This document shows positions 16,417 to 24,862 of a stretch of DNA of 64,000 bases, piece after piece. The notes beneath the pieces were generated by a model, which did not search any database, was not told the DNA's origin, and was given only the letters and a program-made list of their open reading frames with translations. How positions within the stretch are numbered: the first letter of the stretch is position 1; each line of letters opens with the position of its first letter. The translations under genes and the position numbers were made by a program. The stretch is from contig NC_021237.1 in assembly GCF_000397205.1 (NCBI RefSeq), positions 6,331,001 to 6,395,000 on the forward strand. The letters run 5' to 3'. This stretch comes from Pseudomonas protegens CHA0. GTDB taxonomy: Bacteria > Pseudomonadota > Gammaproteobacteria > Pseudomonadales > Pseudomonadaceae.

Positions 16417-17304
16417 ATGAACCACGACGTCATCATCACCTGCGCACTCACCGGTGCTGGCGACACGACCGCCAAGAGCCCGCACGTGCCGGTCACCCCG
16501 AAACAGATCGCCGCGGCCGCCGTAGAAGCCGCCAAGGCCGGCGCCACCGTGGTGCACTGCCATGTGCGCGACCCCGCCACCGGCAAGTTCAGCCGCGATG
16601 TGGCGCTGTACCGCGAAGTGATGGAGCGGATCCGCGAGGCCGACATCGACATCATCGTCAACCTCACCGCCGGCATGGGCGGCGACCTGGAGATCGGCGG
16701 CGGCGAGAACCCCATGGAGTTCGGCCCCCACACCGACCTGGTCGGCCCCTTGACCCGCCTGGCCCATGTCGAGGAACTGCTGCCGGAGATCTGCACCCTG
16801 GACTGCGGCACCCTGAACTTCGGCGACGGCGACACCATCTACGTCTCCACCCCGGCCCAGCTGCGGGCCGGCGCCAAGCGTATCCAGGAGCTGGGAGTGA
16901 AGGCCGAGCTGGAAATCTTCGACACCGGGCACCTGTGGTTCGCCAAGCAGATGATCAAGGAAGGCCTGCTGGACAACCCGCTGTTCCAGCTGTGCCTGGG
17001 CATTCCCTGGGGCGCCCCGGCGGACACCACCACCATGAAGGCCATGGTCGACAACCTGCCGGCGGACGCGGTCTGGGCCGGCTTCGGGATTGGCCGCATG
17101 CAGATGCCCATGGCTGCGCAAGCGGTGCTGCTGGGGGGCAACGTGCGGGTCGGCCTGGAAGACAACCTGTGGCTGGATCGCGGCGTGCTCGCCACCAACG
17201 GCCAACTGGTGGAACGGGCCACGGAAATCCTCAGCCGCCTCGGCGCCCGGGTCCTGACCCCGGCCGAAGGTCGGCAGAAAATGGGCCTGAAGCAACGCGG
17301 CTGA
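16417..17304 (+). CDS. cdhC: 3-dehydrocarnitine:acetyl-CoA trimethylamine transferase (BKACE family)
   Basis: A 295-aa beta-keto acid cleavage enzyme (BKACE, formerly DUF849). With acetyl-CoA it converts 3-dehydrocarnitine to betainyl-CoA and acetoacetate. Zinc-binding His motifs are visible: [12 protein letters not shown] near residue 46 and the ETF-type strand [11 protein letters not shown] near 165; [13 protein letters not shown] and [11 protein letters not shown] are further family blocks. It follows caiX and precedes the carnitine dehydrogenase gene, an order shared with PA5387-PA5386. The start is set by an AAGGA site. Confidence 0.93.
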   Translation: MNHDVIITCALTGAGDTTAKSPHVPVTPKQIAAAAVEAAKAGATVVHCHVRDPATGKFSRDVALYREVMERIREADIDIIVNLTAGMGGDLEIGGGENPMEFGPHTDLVGPLTRLAHVEELLPEICTLDCGTLNFGDGDTIYVSTPAQLRAGAKRIQELGVKAELEIFDTGHLWFAKQMIKEGLLDNPLFQLCLGIPWGAPADTTTMKAMVDNLPADAVWAGFGIGRMQMPMAAQAVLLGGNVRVGLEDNLWLDRGVLATNGQLVERATEILSRLGARVLTPAEGRQKMGLKQRG

Positions 17305-17322
17305 CCCCAATCCACCTCTCCC

Positions 17323-17443
17323 ACCGTAGGAGCGAGCTTGCTCGCGAAGAGGCCGTCACATCCGAGCTCGTAGCAGCCGGCGTGCCGGCGAAGAGGCCCG
17401 CAAGGCCGCCAATAGCTTCGCTGGCAAGCCAGCTCCTACGAAC
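17323..17443. repeat. Cluster of REP elements, family 1
   Basis: Three REP-like units (GTAGGAGCGAGCTTGCTCGC, GTAGCAGCCGGCGTGCCGGC, and an inverted GGCAAGCCAGCTCCTAC) lie between cdhC and cdhA within the operon. Confidence 0.8.
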
Positions 17444-17463
17444 TTTTTATCCAGGAAGACGCG

Positions 17464-18429
17464 ATGACTTTTATCACCAACATCAAAACTTTCGCCGCCC
17501 TGGGCAGTGGCGTGATCGGCAGCGGCTGGGTGGCCCGTGCCCTGGCCCACGGCCTCGACGTAGTGGCCTGGGACCCGGCGCCCGGCGCCGAAGCGGCCCT
17601 GCGCAAGCGCGTCGCCAACGCCTGGGGCGCGCTGGAAAAACAAGGGCTGGCCCCCGGAGCATCACAACAGCGCCTGCGCTTCGTCGACACCATCGAGGAA
17701 TGCGTGAAGGATGCCGACTTCATCCAGGAAAGCGCTCCCGAACGCCTGGAGCTCAAGCTGGAACTGCACAGCAGAATCAGCGCCGCGGCCAAGCCTGAGG
17801 CGCTGATCGGCTCCAGCACCTCGGGCCTTTTGCCCAGCGAATTCTACGAGGGCTCGACCCACCCGGAACGCTGCGTGGTGGGCCACCCGTTCAACCCGGT
17901 GTACCTGCTGCCACTGGTGGAGGTGGTGGGCGGCAAGCGCACCGCGCCCGAAGCGGTCCAGGCCGCGATCAAGGTCTATGAATCCCTGGGGATGCGCGCC
18001 CTTCACGTGCGCAAGGAAGTCCCGGGGTTCATCGCCGACCGTCTTCTCGAAGCGCTGTGGCGCGAGGCCCTGCACCTGGTCAACGACGGCGTGGCGACCA
18101 CCGGGGAAATCGACGATGCGATCCGCTTTGGCGCCGGCCTGCGCTGGTCGTTCATGGGCACCTTCCTCACCTACACCCTGGCGGGCGGCGACGCCGGCAT
18201 GCGCCACTTCATGGCCCAGTTCGGCCCGGCGCTGCAACTGCCCTGGACCTACCTGCCGGCCCCGGAGCTGACCGACAAGCTGATCGACGACGTGGTCGAA
18301 GGCACCGCCGAGCAACTGGGCACCCACAGCATTGCGGCCCTGGAGCGCTATCGTGATGACTGCCTGCTGGCGGTGCTGGAGGCGGTGAAAACCACCAAGG
18401 CCAAGCACGGCATGCACTTTCACGACTAA
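17464..18429 (+). CDS. cdhA: L-carnitine dehydrogenase
   Basis: A 321-aa NAD-dependent dehydrogenase of the 3-hydroxyacyl-CoA dehydrogenase fold that oxidises L-carnitine to 3-dehydrocarnitine. The Rossmann motif is [15 protein letters not shown] near residue 15; [13 protein letters not shown] and [17 protein letters not shown] carry the substrate-binding and catalytic His regions. Length matches characterised enzymes. It is the third gene of the carnitine operon and corresponds to PA5386. Confidence 0.94.
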   Translation: MTFITNIKTFAALGSGVIGSGWVARALAHGLDVVAWDPAPGAEAALRKRVANAWGALEKQGLAPGASQQRLRFVDTIEECVKDADFIQESAPERLELKLELHSRISAAAKPEALIGSSTSGLLPSEFYEGSTHPERCVVGHPFNPVYLLPLVEVVGGKRTAPEAVQAAIKVYESLGMRALHVRKEVPGFIADRLLEALWREALHLVNDGVATTGEIDDAIRFGAGLRWSFMGTFLTYTLAGGDAGMRHFMAQFGPALQLPWTYLPAPELTDKLIDDVVEGTAEQLGTHSIAALERYRDDCLLAVLEAVKTTKAKHGMHFHD

Positions 18430-18439
18430 CCCAACCCCG

Positions 18440-18523
18440 TAGGAACTGGCTTGCCGGCGAACGGGCCGCCAAGCCAGGCGCAAACCCAACGGACGCCTTC
18501 GCCGGCAAGCCGGCTCCTACCGT
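18440..18523. repeat. REP pair, family 1
   Basis: Inverted REP pair (GTAGGAACTGGCTTGCCGGC and GCCGGCAAGCCGGCTCCTAC) between cdhA and cdhB. Confidence 0.85.
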
Positions 18524-18537
18524 TATCCGGTGACCTT

Positions 18538-19014
18538 ATGCCTGCCCTGACCACCTACAGCACCCGCATCATCAGCGACTGGGTCGATTACAACGGCCAT
18601 CTGCGCGATGCCTTCTACCTGCTGATCTTCAGCTATGCCACTGACGCCCTGATGGATCGCCTGGGGCTCGACAGCGACAACCGCGAAGCCAGCGGCCACT
18701 CGCTGTTCACCCTGGAACTGCACCTGAACTACCTGCATGAGGTGAAGCTCGACACCGAGGTCGAAGTGCGCACCCAGATCATCGGCCACGATCGCAAGCG
18801 CCTGCACCTCTACCACAGCCTGCACAGACTCGATGATCCCCGGGAGCTGGCAGGCAACGAGCAAATGCTGCTCCACGTCGACCTGGCCGGGCCGCGTTCG
18901 GCGCCGTTCAGCGAGCCGGTGCTGCAACGCCTGCAAACCCTGGCCGCCGAGCAGGCGGACCTGCCGCGCCCGGCCTGCCTCGGCCGGGTGATCGCCCTGC
19001 CCGCGGAAAAATAG
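18538..19014 (+). CDS. cdhB: Betainyl-CoA thioesterase
   Basis: A 158-aa hot-dog-fold thioesterase of the 4-hydroxybenzoyl-CoA thioesterase type: DWVDYNGHLRDAFYLLIFSYATD carries the catalytic-loop region with Asn-Gly-His, followed by a long helix and strands (LHLNYLHEVKLDTEVEV). It releases glycine betaine from betainyl-CoA made by CdhC, completing carnitine to betaine conversion. The ATG at 18538 is chosen; the longer frame reads through a REP. Corresponds to PA5385. Confidence 0.92.
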   Translation: MPALTTYSTRIISDWVDYNGHLRDAFYLLIFSYATDALMDRLGLDSDNREASGHSLFTLELHLNYLHEVKLDTEVEVRTQIIGHDRKRLHLYHSLHRLDDPRELAGNEQMLLHVDLAGPRSAPFSEPVLQRLQTLAAEQADLPRPACLGRVIALPAEK

Positions 19015-19038
19015 CCCTCAGAATAAAAGGAGATCGCC

Positions 19039-20199
19039 GTGAACACCGCCGCCCTTGCCGACTACCGCAGTTACCCGTTGATCAGCGCACTGGCCACTGT
19101 CCAGGTCCTGCCGGACCGGCTCCAGGTGCACTGGGCCGACGGCCGTCTCAGCCCTTTTCACCATCAATGGCTGCGGGACAACTGCCCTTGCCCGCAATGC
19201 GTCTACAGCGTGACCCGCGAACAGGTGCTGGAAATCGTCGATGTTGCCGAAGACCTCGAGTGCAACGCCGCACGCATTGATGCCGACGGCTGCCTGAACC
19301 TCGACTGGGCGGACGGCCACCGCAGCCGCTTCGACCCCGGCTGGCTGCGGGCCCATGCCTATGATCGACAGTCGCGCGAAGAACGGCAGGCCGCCAAGGC
19401 CCGGCACTCGCTGTGGGACGCCAGCCTCCAACTGCCCGAGTTCCAGTACCAGCCGCTGATGGAGGACCCCCAGGTGCTGCTGCAATGGCTGCTGGCCCTG
19501 CGCGATACCGGCCTGACCCAGGTCCGTGGCGCGCCCACCGAACCCGGCTCGCTGGCCCTGATTGCGCGGCGTATTTCGTTTATCCGCGAAAGCAATTTCG
19601 GCGTACTGTTCAACGTGCAGTCCAAGGCCGATGCCGACAGCAACGCCTACACCGCCTTCAATCTGCCGCTGCACAGCGACCTGCCGACCCGCGAGCTGCA
19701 ACCGGGGCTGCAATTCCTGCATTGCCTGGTGAATGACGCGGTAGGCGGCGAAAGCATTTTCGTCGACGGCTTCGCCATTGCCGACGCCCTGCGCCGGGAA
19801 GACCCCGAGGCGTTCCGCGCCCTGTGCGAAATCCCCGTGGAGTTTCGCAACAAGGACCGCCACAGCGACTACCGCTGCCTGGCGCCGATCATCGCCCTGG
19901 ATGCCCGGGGCCAGGTCGCGGAAATCCGCATGGCCAATTTCCTGCGTGGCCCCTTCGACACCACGGAAGAACAGATGCCCCGGCTGTACCGCGCCTACCG
20001 GCGCTTTATCGCCCTGACCCGCGAAGCCCGGTTCCGGGTCATTCGCCGCCTGGACCCGGGCCAGCTCTGGTGCTTCGACAACCGCCGCACCCTGCACGCG
20101 CGCAACGCCTTCGACCCGGCCAGCGGCGCCCGGCACTTCCAGGGCTGCTACATCGACCGCGACGAACTGCTCTCCAGAATCCTGGTGCTGCAGCGCTGA
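19039..20199 (+). CDS. Gamma-butyrobetaine hydroxylase
   Basis: A 386-aa Fe(II)/2-oxoglutarate dioxygenase that hydroxylates gamma-butyrobetaine to L-carnitine. The N-terminal zinc-binding module is present (Cys49, Cys51 and Cys54 in NCPCPQC, with His94). The iron triad is His212 and Asp214 (LHSDLP) plus the distal His in RRTLHARNAF; the following arginine region binds 2-oxoglutarate. It starts with GTG after a strong AAGGAGA site, 24 bases from cdhB, so it is probably co-transcribed. This adds a front end that lets the cell feed gamma-butyrobetaine into the carnitine route. Confidence 0.93.
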   Translation: MNTAALADYRSYPLISALATVQVLPDRLQVHWADGRLSPFHHQWLRDNCPCPQCVYSVTREQVLEIVDVAEDLECNAARIDADGCLNLDWADGHRSRFDPGWLRAHAYDRQSREERQAAKARHSLWDASLQLPEFQYQPLMEDPQVLLQWLLALRDTGLTQVRGAPTEPGSLALIARRISFIRESNFGVLFNVQSKADADSNAYTAFNLPLHSDLPTRELQPGLQFLHCLVNDAVGGESIFVDGFAIADALRREDPEAFRALCEIPVEFRNKDRHSDYRCLAPIIALDARGQVAEIRMANFLRGPFDTTEEQMPRLYRAYRRFIALTREARFRVIRRLDPGQLWCFDNRRTLHARNAFDPASGARHFQGCYIDRDELLSRILVLQR

Positions 20200-20225
20200 T
20201 CCTCACCCCTCCCGCCCCCGGCTCC

Positions 20226-20252
20226 CCTGTAGGAGCCGGCTTGCCGGCGAAA
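20226..20252 (+). repeat. Single REP, family 1
   Basis: One GTAGGAGCCGGCTTGCCGGC element after the hydroxylase gene. Confidence 0.8.
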
Positions 20253-20276
20253 CTTGCCGGAGAGCTTTGCACAGGC

Positions 20277-20314
20277 AAAAAAAAGCCCCGATCAAGCCGT
20301 GACAGGATCGAGGC
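20277..20314 (-). terminator. Rho-independent terminator, minus strand
   Basis: On the minus strand GCCTCGATC and GATCGGGGC pair around a 12-base loop and are followed by a run of eight T. It ends the transcript of the exported-protein gene at 20,454-20,882. Confidence 0.75.
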
Positions 20315-20405
20315 AGGGACTACTTCTGAGGAGCTGCGGTGAGAAGGTGACCAAACCGACACGACGCGAGCTGGTTTCAGTCTGCCCACTCTGCCTTCCC
20401 GCGAG

Positions 20406-20443
20406 TTAGCCGAGAGCGACCTGCTCATAGGTAATAGGGCCAC
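20406..20443 (-). repeat. Copy 1 of a duplicated peptide-tail sequence
   Basis: The minus strand reads GPITYEQVALG then TAA, in the same frame as and directly after the stop codon of the upstream gene. About 85% of the DNA bases match a second copy at 21,077-21,114. It looks like the remnant of the 3' end of a protein gene. Confidence 0.6.
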
Positions 20444-20453
20444 TGCCACGCCT

Positions 20454-20882
20454 TCAGATGTCCTCGGTATACAGCACCACCGTCACATAGAAATAGCCGA
20501 TCTTGTGCCAATCCTGGCGCTGGTTGTAGGGCGTCTCTTCAGAGCCCATGCCAATCTGGTAATTACGCCCGGTCTTTTTATCCCTATAGGAAATGAAACC
20601 CTTCGTTTCCCAGCCGCAGCAGACAAACCTGAGCCCCTCCTGAACCCCCAACTCCCGCTGCAGATAGCGCTCTACCTCATGGGCATCCTGACCTTTGACC
20701 CGGTAACTGGCAGTCAGCGGTGCGCCCTGATCCTGGGGCTTCGACTCACAACGGAAAAACTCCAGGGACTTCGGTGGATCGGTCATGGCCTTCAGAAAAT
20801 CGCCGCACTCGGGAGCTGCCAGAGCGGCGCCGGAAACCATCAACAACAAACAGGCGAACCCCATTCTGAACATCACTTTCAT
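20454..20882 (-). CDS. Small exported protein, DUF4952-like
   Basis: A 142-aa protein with a signal peptide (MKVMFRMGFACLLLMVSGAALA). The mature part has four or more cysteines, including ECGDFLKAMTDPPKSLEFFRC and FVCCGWE. From memory this pattern resembles DUF4952, a Pseudomonas family of unknown function; that assignment is uncertain. The ATG at 20882 is chosen because it starts the signal peptide and has GGAG upstream; an ATG 15 bases earlier is possible. The gene lies between two copies of a GPxTYEQV tail sequence, and a terminator follows. Some small exported cysteine proteins beside displaced toxin tails act as immunity proteins, but nothing here proves that. Confidence 0.75.
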   Translation of the reverse strand: MKVMFRMGFACLLLMVSGAALAAPECGDFLKAMTDPPKSLEFFRCESKPQDQGAPLTASYRVKGQDAHEVERYLQRELGVQEGLRFVCCGWETKGFISYRDKKTGRNYQIGMGSEETPYNQRQDWHKIGYFYVTVVLYTEDI

Positions 20883-21196
20883 CCACTCCAGCTCCATGGT
20901 TTACCACTCGGCGGCCATCCTACCGAACACCCAGCGCTTGCACAGAGTGTCTTTGCGCGGCAGGAGCGCTCATTACCCCACCCTTCAGGCAAGCCCGAGG
21001 CCTCACAAGCAGGCGCCGCAAGACTTGATTGCGCCGCCTTTTCCCAACGCTGTGGCAACCGGCCATGGCCATCGACTTAGCCGAAAACGACCTGTTCATA
21101 GGTAAACGGGCCATCGCGACAATCTGCCCTTGCCGCCACCCGGACGCCCTACCAGAATCGGCTCACGACCACGCTCCCTGAACAAGGATAAGAGTC
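20883..21196. other. Intergenic region with second tail copy
   Basis: About 310 bases without a full gene. The minus strand at 21,077-21,140 encodes a short open stretch ending RDGPFTYEQVVFG then TAA, homologous to the tail at 20,406. Nothing else is recognised. Confidence 0.55.
21077..21114 (-). repeat. Copy 2 of the duplicated peptide-tail sequence
   Basis: Encodes GPFTYEQVVFG followed by TAA on the minus strand. Only about 20 codons are open upstream (to a TAG), so it is a fragment rather than a complete gene. Confidence 0.6.
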
Positions 21197-21460
21197 ATGA
21201 TGCACGCGGATCTGATTGACCAGGACGACCTGCTGGGACAACTCCGGGCACTGGGTTTCGAAATGCCCGCAGGCGCCAGCGCCGAGCAGGCCTGCGAATG
21301 TGCGGTAAGGGGCTTGAGCGATGCACGGGCCAAGGCGCTCAAGGGCATGGTCGAGCAGATGCTCACCGGCAATGCGACCATCCTGCCTGCCGTACGCCAG
21401 GCCATCGACCGCCAACTACTGCCGGCCCTGGCCGAGTACCAGCAGCAAAAACGCGCGTGA
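21197..21460 (+). CDS. Hypothetical 87-aa protein
   Basis: Not recognised. It is an acidic-to-neutral, largely helical small protein: DLIDQDDLLGQLRALGFEMP, AEQACECAVRGLSDARAKALKGMVEQML, and a C-terminal LLPALAEYQQQKRA. Codon use is typical of its neighbours and AAGGATAAGAG precedes the ATG (a second ATG follows immediately). No signal peptide or membrane segment is seen. It stands alone between the exported-protein gene and an acetyltransferase. Confidence 0.65.
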   Translation: MMHADLIDQDDLLGQLRALGFEMPAGASAEQACECAVRGLSDARAKALKGMVEQMLTGNATILPAVRQAIDRQLLPALAEYQQQKRA

Positions 21461-21531
21461 ACGCCCCCGGGGCCCGGGCGGGTTGCTAAAGTGGGTTTCC
21501 TCCACAAACCACAGGCCCGCTCATAACCCCC

Positions 21532-21969
21532 ATTGAACCTGGTTCATCCGCCAACGCTGGCGGGTGGCTGCAATTGCGCCAGGGCCTATGGCCCGATTGC
21601 CCGCAGGATGAACACCAGGCCGAAATCCAGCAGATTCTGGCCGAGCCCCAGCGCTACGGCTGCTGGCTGGCCTGCACCGAGAACGGTGAGGCCGTGGGCC
21701 TGGCCGAGGCTGCATTGCGCCACGACTACGTCAACGGCACCGACAGCTCCCCCGTGGTCTTTCTTCAAGGCATCTATGTGGCCCCCGGGCATCGTCGCCA
21801 GGGCATTGCCCAGCGCCTGATCGAGCAGGTCGCCTATTGGGGGCAACAACGGGGATGCGTGGAAATGGCCTCGGACACCAGCCTCGACAACCTGGCCAGC
21901 CAGGATCTGCACCACGCGCTGGGTTTCGAGGAAACCGAGCGCGTGGTGTATTTCAAGAAACGCCTGTGA
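21532..21969 (+). CDS. Aminoglycoside 6'-N-acetyltransferase-type GNAT
   Basis: A GNAT closely resembling AAC(6')-I enzymes: LWPDCPQDEH, RHDYVNGTDSSPVVFLQGIYV, the acetyl-CoA loop RRQGIAQRLIEQV and the C-terminal ALGFEETERVVYFKK. Homology to the family N terminus (ITPIEPGSSANAGGWLQLRQGLW) begins upstream of any ATG, GTG or TTG. The first canonical start is TTG at 21574, which would remove the first strand. An ATT at 21532 (given here) or ATA at 21523 are the only near-canonical options. Chromosomal enzymes of this type can acetylate aminoglycosides; the true substrate is unknown. No Shine-Dalgarno is obvious. Confidence 0.75.
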   Translation: MEPGSSANAGGWLQLRQGLWPDCPQDEHQAEIQQILAEPQRYGCWLACTENGEAVGLAEAALRHDYVNGTDSSPVVFLQGIYVAPGHRRQGIAQRLIEQVAYWGQQRGCVEMASDTSLDNLASQDLHHALGFEETERVVYFKKRL

Positions 21970-23073
21970 CTACAGGCGCACGCTGGCGAAGGTCGATTCG
22001 TTGCGTGCCTGGCTCAGGGCCGACAATGGCCCGGACAGCGGCGCCAAAACCATGGCTTGCGGCAACGGCATCATCGCCACCTGCTGGGTGGTGTTGGAAC
22101 CGATGCGCTCGTCACGCGGTGGAATGCCGAAGTACTCGCGGTAGCACTTGGAGAAGTGCGGCGTGGAGACGAAACCACAGACCGACGCCACTTCGATGAT
22201 CGACATGGGAGTCTGCTTGAGCAGTTGCCGGGCGCGGATCAGCCGCAGCTTGAGGTAGTAGCGCGACGGCGAGCAATGCAGGTACTTCTGAAACAGCCGC
22301 TCCAGCTGTCGCCGGGACACGGCGACGTATACCGCCAGTTCGTCGAGGTCGATCGGCTCTTCGAGGTTGGCTTCCATCAGGGCGACGATTTCCTGCAGCT
22401 TGGGCTGGTTGGTGCCCAGCATGTGCTTGAGGGGTACGCGCTGGTGATCCTGCTCGTTGCGGATGCGCTCGTAGACGAACATTTCCGAGATCGCCGCCGA
22501 CAGCTCGCGGCCATGATCGCGGCTGATCAGGTGCAGCATCATGTCCAGCGGCGCGGTGCCGCCGGAGCTGGTGAAGCGGTTGCGGTCGAGGGTGAACAGG
22601 CGGGTGCTCATGGCCACCCGGGGAAAGGCTTCCTGCATCGACGCCAGGCATTCCCAGTGCACGCTGCAATCGAAGCCGTCCAGCAGGCCGGCGCAGGCCA
22701 GGGCCCAGCTGCCGGTACACACCGCGCCCAGACGGCGCGACTGGCGGGCCTGGCTCTGCAGCCAGGACACATGTTCGCGGGTGACGGTGCGCTGAATGCC
22801 GATACCGCCGCAGACAATCACGGTATCGAGGCTGGGGGCTTTGTGCATCGCGGCATCGGGGGTGATCTGCAGACCGTCACTGGCCCAGACCTGGCCACCA
22901 TCGACGCTGAGGGTGGTCCAGCGATACAGCTCGCGACCGGACAGTTGGTTGGCCATGCGCAGGGGTTCGACTGCGGAGGCCAGGGAAATCAGCGTGAAAT
23001 TGTCCAGCAGCAGAAAGCCGATGGATTGAGGCGCACGGTTCTGGGGTTGGGCCCCGGAGTTGAACGACGTCAT
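21970..23073 (-). CDS. gbdR: Glycine betaine/dimethylglycine-responsive activator GbdR
   Basis: A 367-aa AraC/GlxA-type activator matching GbdR (PA5380). The N-terminal GATase-1-like domain (IGFLLLDNFTLISLASAVEPLRMANQL) is followed by the AraC DNA-binding domain (LAVYVAVSRRQLERLFQKYL and IIEVASVCGFVSTPHFSKCYR). GbdR senses glycine betaine and dimethylglycine and activates gbc, dgc, cbcXWV and sdaB-type genes. It is paralogous to CdhR. A possible sigma-54 promoter lies about 100 bases upstream on the minus strand. Confidence 0.94.
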   Translation of the reverse strand: MTSFNSGAQPQNRAPQSIGFLLLDNFTLISLASAVEPLRMANQLSGRELYRWTTLSVDGGQVWASDGLQITPDAAMHKAPSLDTVIVCGGIGIQRTVTREHVSWLQSQARQSRRLGAVCTGSWALACAGLLDGFDCSVHWECLASMQEAFPRVAMSTRLFTLDRNRFTSSGGTAPLDMMLHLISRDHGRELSAAISEMFVYERIRNEQDHQRVPLKHMLGTNQPKLQEIVALMEANLEEPIDLDELAVYVAVSRRQLERLFQKYLHCSPSRYYLKLRLIRARQLLKQTPMSIIEVASVCGFVSTPHFSKCYREYFGIPPRDERIGSNTTQQVAMMPLPQAMVLAPLSGPLSALSQARNESTFASVRL

Positions 23074-23485
23074 CGCGATATCTCCTCACACAAAGCGGGT
23101 GATGGCCTCAGGCGGAGGCTCTTTTTATGTGCCCTGTTCCTCAAGGGAGACGGGCTTGATATTCACAGAGCAATTGCCATGCCTAAAGTTGAATGGGCAT
23201 TCAATAACTCCTGAAAACGACGTCGCGACGTGTCTACATAGCCCTTGTCAATGTGCGGATAAGAAGCGCCGCCGTCGGCGTGCGGTGGCCAGGCCCAGAG
23301 AGCTGTGAGCAGTTAGGTAGCACTTGCGCGGCAGGCACTTCGCACAGGGGCGGGCGAGTGTCACTCAAAGCACAACCGGGCCACGGGCACGGGGGCTGCC
23401 CGGCCCGGTTGGCGACTTGTCTATTCACGACGCGCTAAAAGGTGGCGCGCCCCTGGGCATGTGAGCGATTTGTGCGCGCCGGCAA
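23074..23485. other. gbdR-sdaB intergenic region
   Basis: Just over 400 bases without a gene. It contains a possible minus-strand sigma-54 element at 23,170-23,184, a 12-base palindrome ACGTCGCGACGT at 23,220-23,231, and a GC-rich hairpin at 23,374-23,410 whose AACCGGGC / GCCCGGTT arms could end the sdaB transcript. Confidence 0.5.
23170..23184 (-). promoter_or_regulatory. Candidate sigma-54 promoter of gbdR
   Basis: On the minus strand the sequence AGGCATGGCAATTGC has the invariant GG-N10-GC of RpoN promoters, about 100 bases before the gbdR start. The -24 element is AGGCAT rather than TGGCAC, so it is a moderate match. Confidence 0.4.
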
Positions 23486-24862
23486 TCAGCACTCCACGGC
23501 GCTGACCGCCAGGCCGCCACGGGAGGTTTCCTTGTATTTGTCGTGCATGTCGGCGCCGGTATCACGCATGGTGCGAATCACCCGGTCCAGGGAAATGAAA
23601 TGCTGGCCATCGCCGCGCAAGGCCATTTGCGCGGCATTGATCGCCTTCACCGCGGCAATCGCATTGCGCTCGATGCACGGCACCTGCACCAGCCCGCCCA
23701 CCGGATCACAGGTCAGGCCGAGGTTGTGCTCCAGGCCGATTTCCGCGGCGTTGCACAACTGCTCCGGGGTCGCCCCGAGAATTTCCGCCAGCCCGGCCGC
23801 CGCCATGGCGCAGGCCGAACCCACTTCACCTTGGCAGCCGACTTCGGCACCGGAGATGGAGGCGTTCTTCTTGCACAGGATGCCGATGGCCGCCGCGCCG
23901 AGAAAGAAATCCACCACGTTGGCGTCGGTGACGTCTTCGCTGAATTTCATGAAGTAATGCAGCACCGCCGGAATGATCCCCGCCGCGCCGTTGGTGGGGG
24001 CGGTGACCATGCGTCCGCCGGCGGCGTTCTCTTCGTTCACCGCCAGGGCAAACAGGTTGACCCACTCCATGGCGCTGAGGGTGGAGCCGATCACATTGGG
24101 CTTGTTCAGTTCCTGCAAGCTACGGTGCAACTTGGCCGCGCGGCGACGCACGTTGAGCCCGCCAGGCAGGATGCCCTCGTGCTTGAGCCCCTGTTCCACG
24201 CAGTCCTGCATGGCACGCCAGAGCGCCATCAGGCCGCTGCGGATTTCCTCTTCCGAACGCCAGACCTTCTCGTTGGCCAGCATCAGTTCGGCGACCCGCA
24301 GGTTGTGCTTCTGGCACAGGCCCAGCAGTTCCACCGCACTGGAAAAATCGTAAGGCAGCTCGCTGCGGTCCAGGTCCGCCACACCGCTGTCGGCCTGGGC
24401 CTGGTCGACGACAAAACCGCCGCCCACCGAATAGTAGGTATCGCGGTGCAGCTCACCCTCTTCGCCCGCGGCCACCAGGGTCATGGCGTTGGGATGGAAT
24501 GGCAGGTTGCGGTCCACCAGCTGCATGTCCCGGGCCCAGATGAAAGGCACTGGCAGCCGCCCGTCCAGCAACAGAGTGTCGGTTTCCCGCAGCAGCTCGA
24601 TGCGCGTGCCGATCAGCGACGGGTCGATCGCGTCCGGCCACTCCCCCATCAGGCCCATGATCACCGCGTTATCGCTGCCATGGCCGATGCCGGTGGCGGA
24701 CAGCGAACCGAAGAGCTGCACCTCGACCCGGCGTACCTGCTCCAACAGTTGCCTTTCCTTTAACACCTGGACGAACAAAGCCGCTGCGCGCATGGGCCCG
24801 ACCGTGTGGGAACTGGAGGGGCCGATGCCGATCTTGAACAGGTCGAAAACACTGATAGCCAT
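23486..24862 (-). CDS. sdaB: L-serine dehydratase (iron-sulfur type)
   Basis: A 458-aa single-chain Fe-S L-serine ammonia-lyase converting serine to pyruvate and ammonia. Beta domain: [21 protein letters not shown]. Alpha domain: cluster cysteines in [38 protein letters not shown] is a family block. In Pseudomonas this copy lies beside gbdR/cbcXWV and is induced by GbdR, since betaine catabolism ends in glycine and serine. It is transcribed away from cbcX, across a shared regulatory region. Confidence 0.93.
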   Translation of the reverse strand: MAISVFDLFKIGIGPSSSHTVGPMRAAALFVQVLKERQLLEQVRRVEVQLFGSLSATGIGHGSDNAVIMGLMGEWPDAIDPSLIGTRIELLRETDTLLLDGRLPVPFIWARDMQLVDRNLPFHPNAMTLVAAGEEGELHRDTYYSVGGGFVVDQAQADSGVADLDRSELPYDFSSAVELLGLCQKHNLRVAELMLANEKVWRSEEEIRSGLMALWRAMQDCVEQGLKHEGILPGGLNVRRRAAKLHRSLQELNKPNVIGSTLSAMEWVNLFALAVNEENAAGGRMVTAPTNGAAGIIPAVLHYFMKFSEDVTDANVVDFFLGAAAIGILCKKNASISGAEVGCQGEVGSACAMAAAGLAEILGATPEQLCNAAEIGLEHNLGLTCDPVGGLVQVPCIERNAIAAVKAINAAQMALRGDGQHFISLDRVIRTMRDTGADMHDKYKETSRGGLAVSAVEC

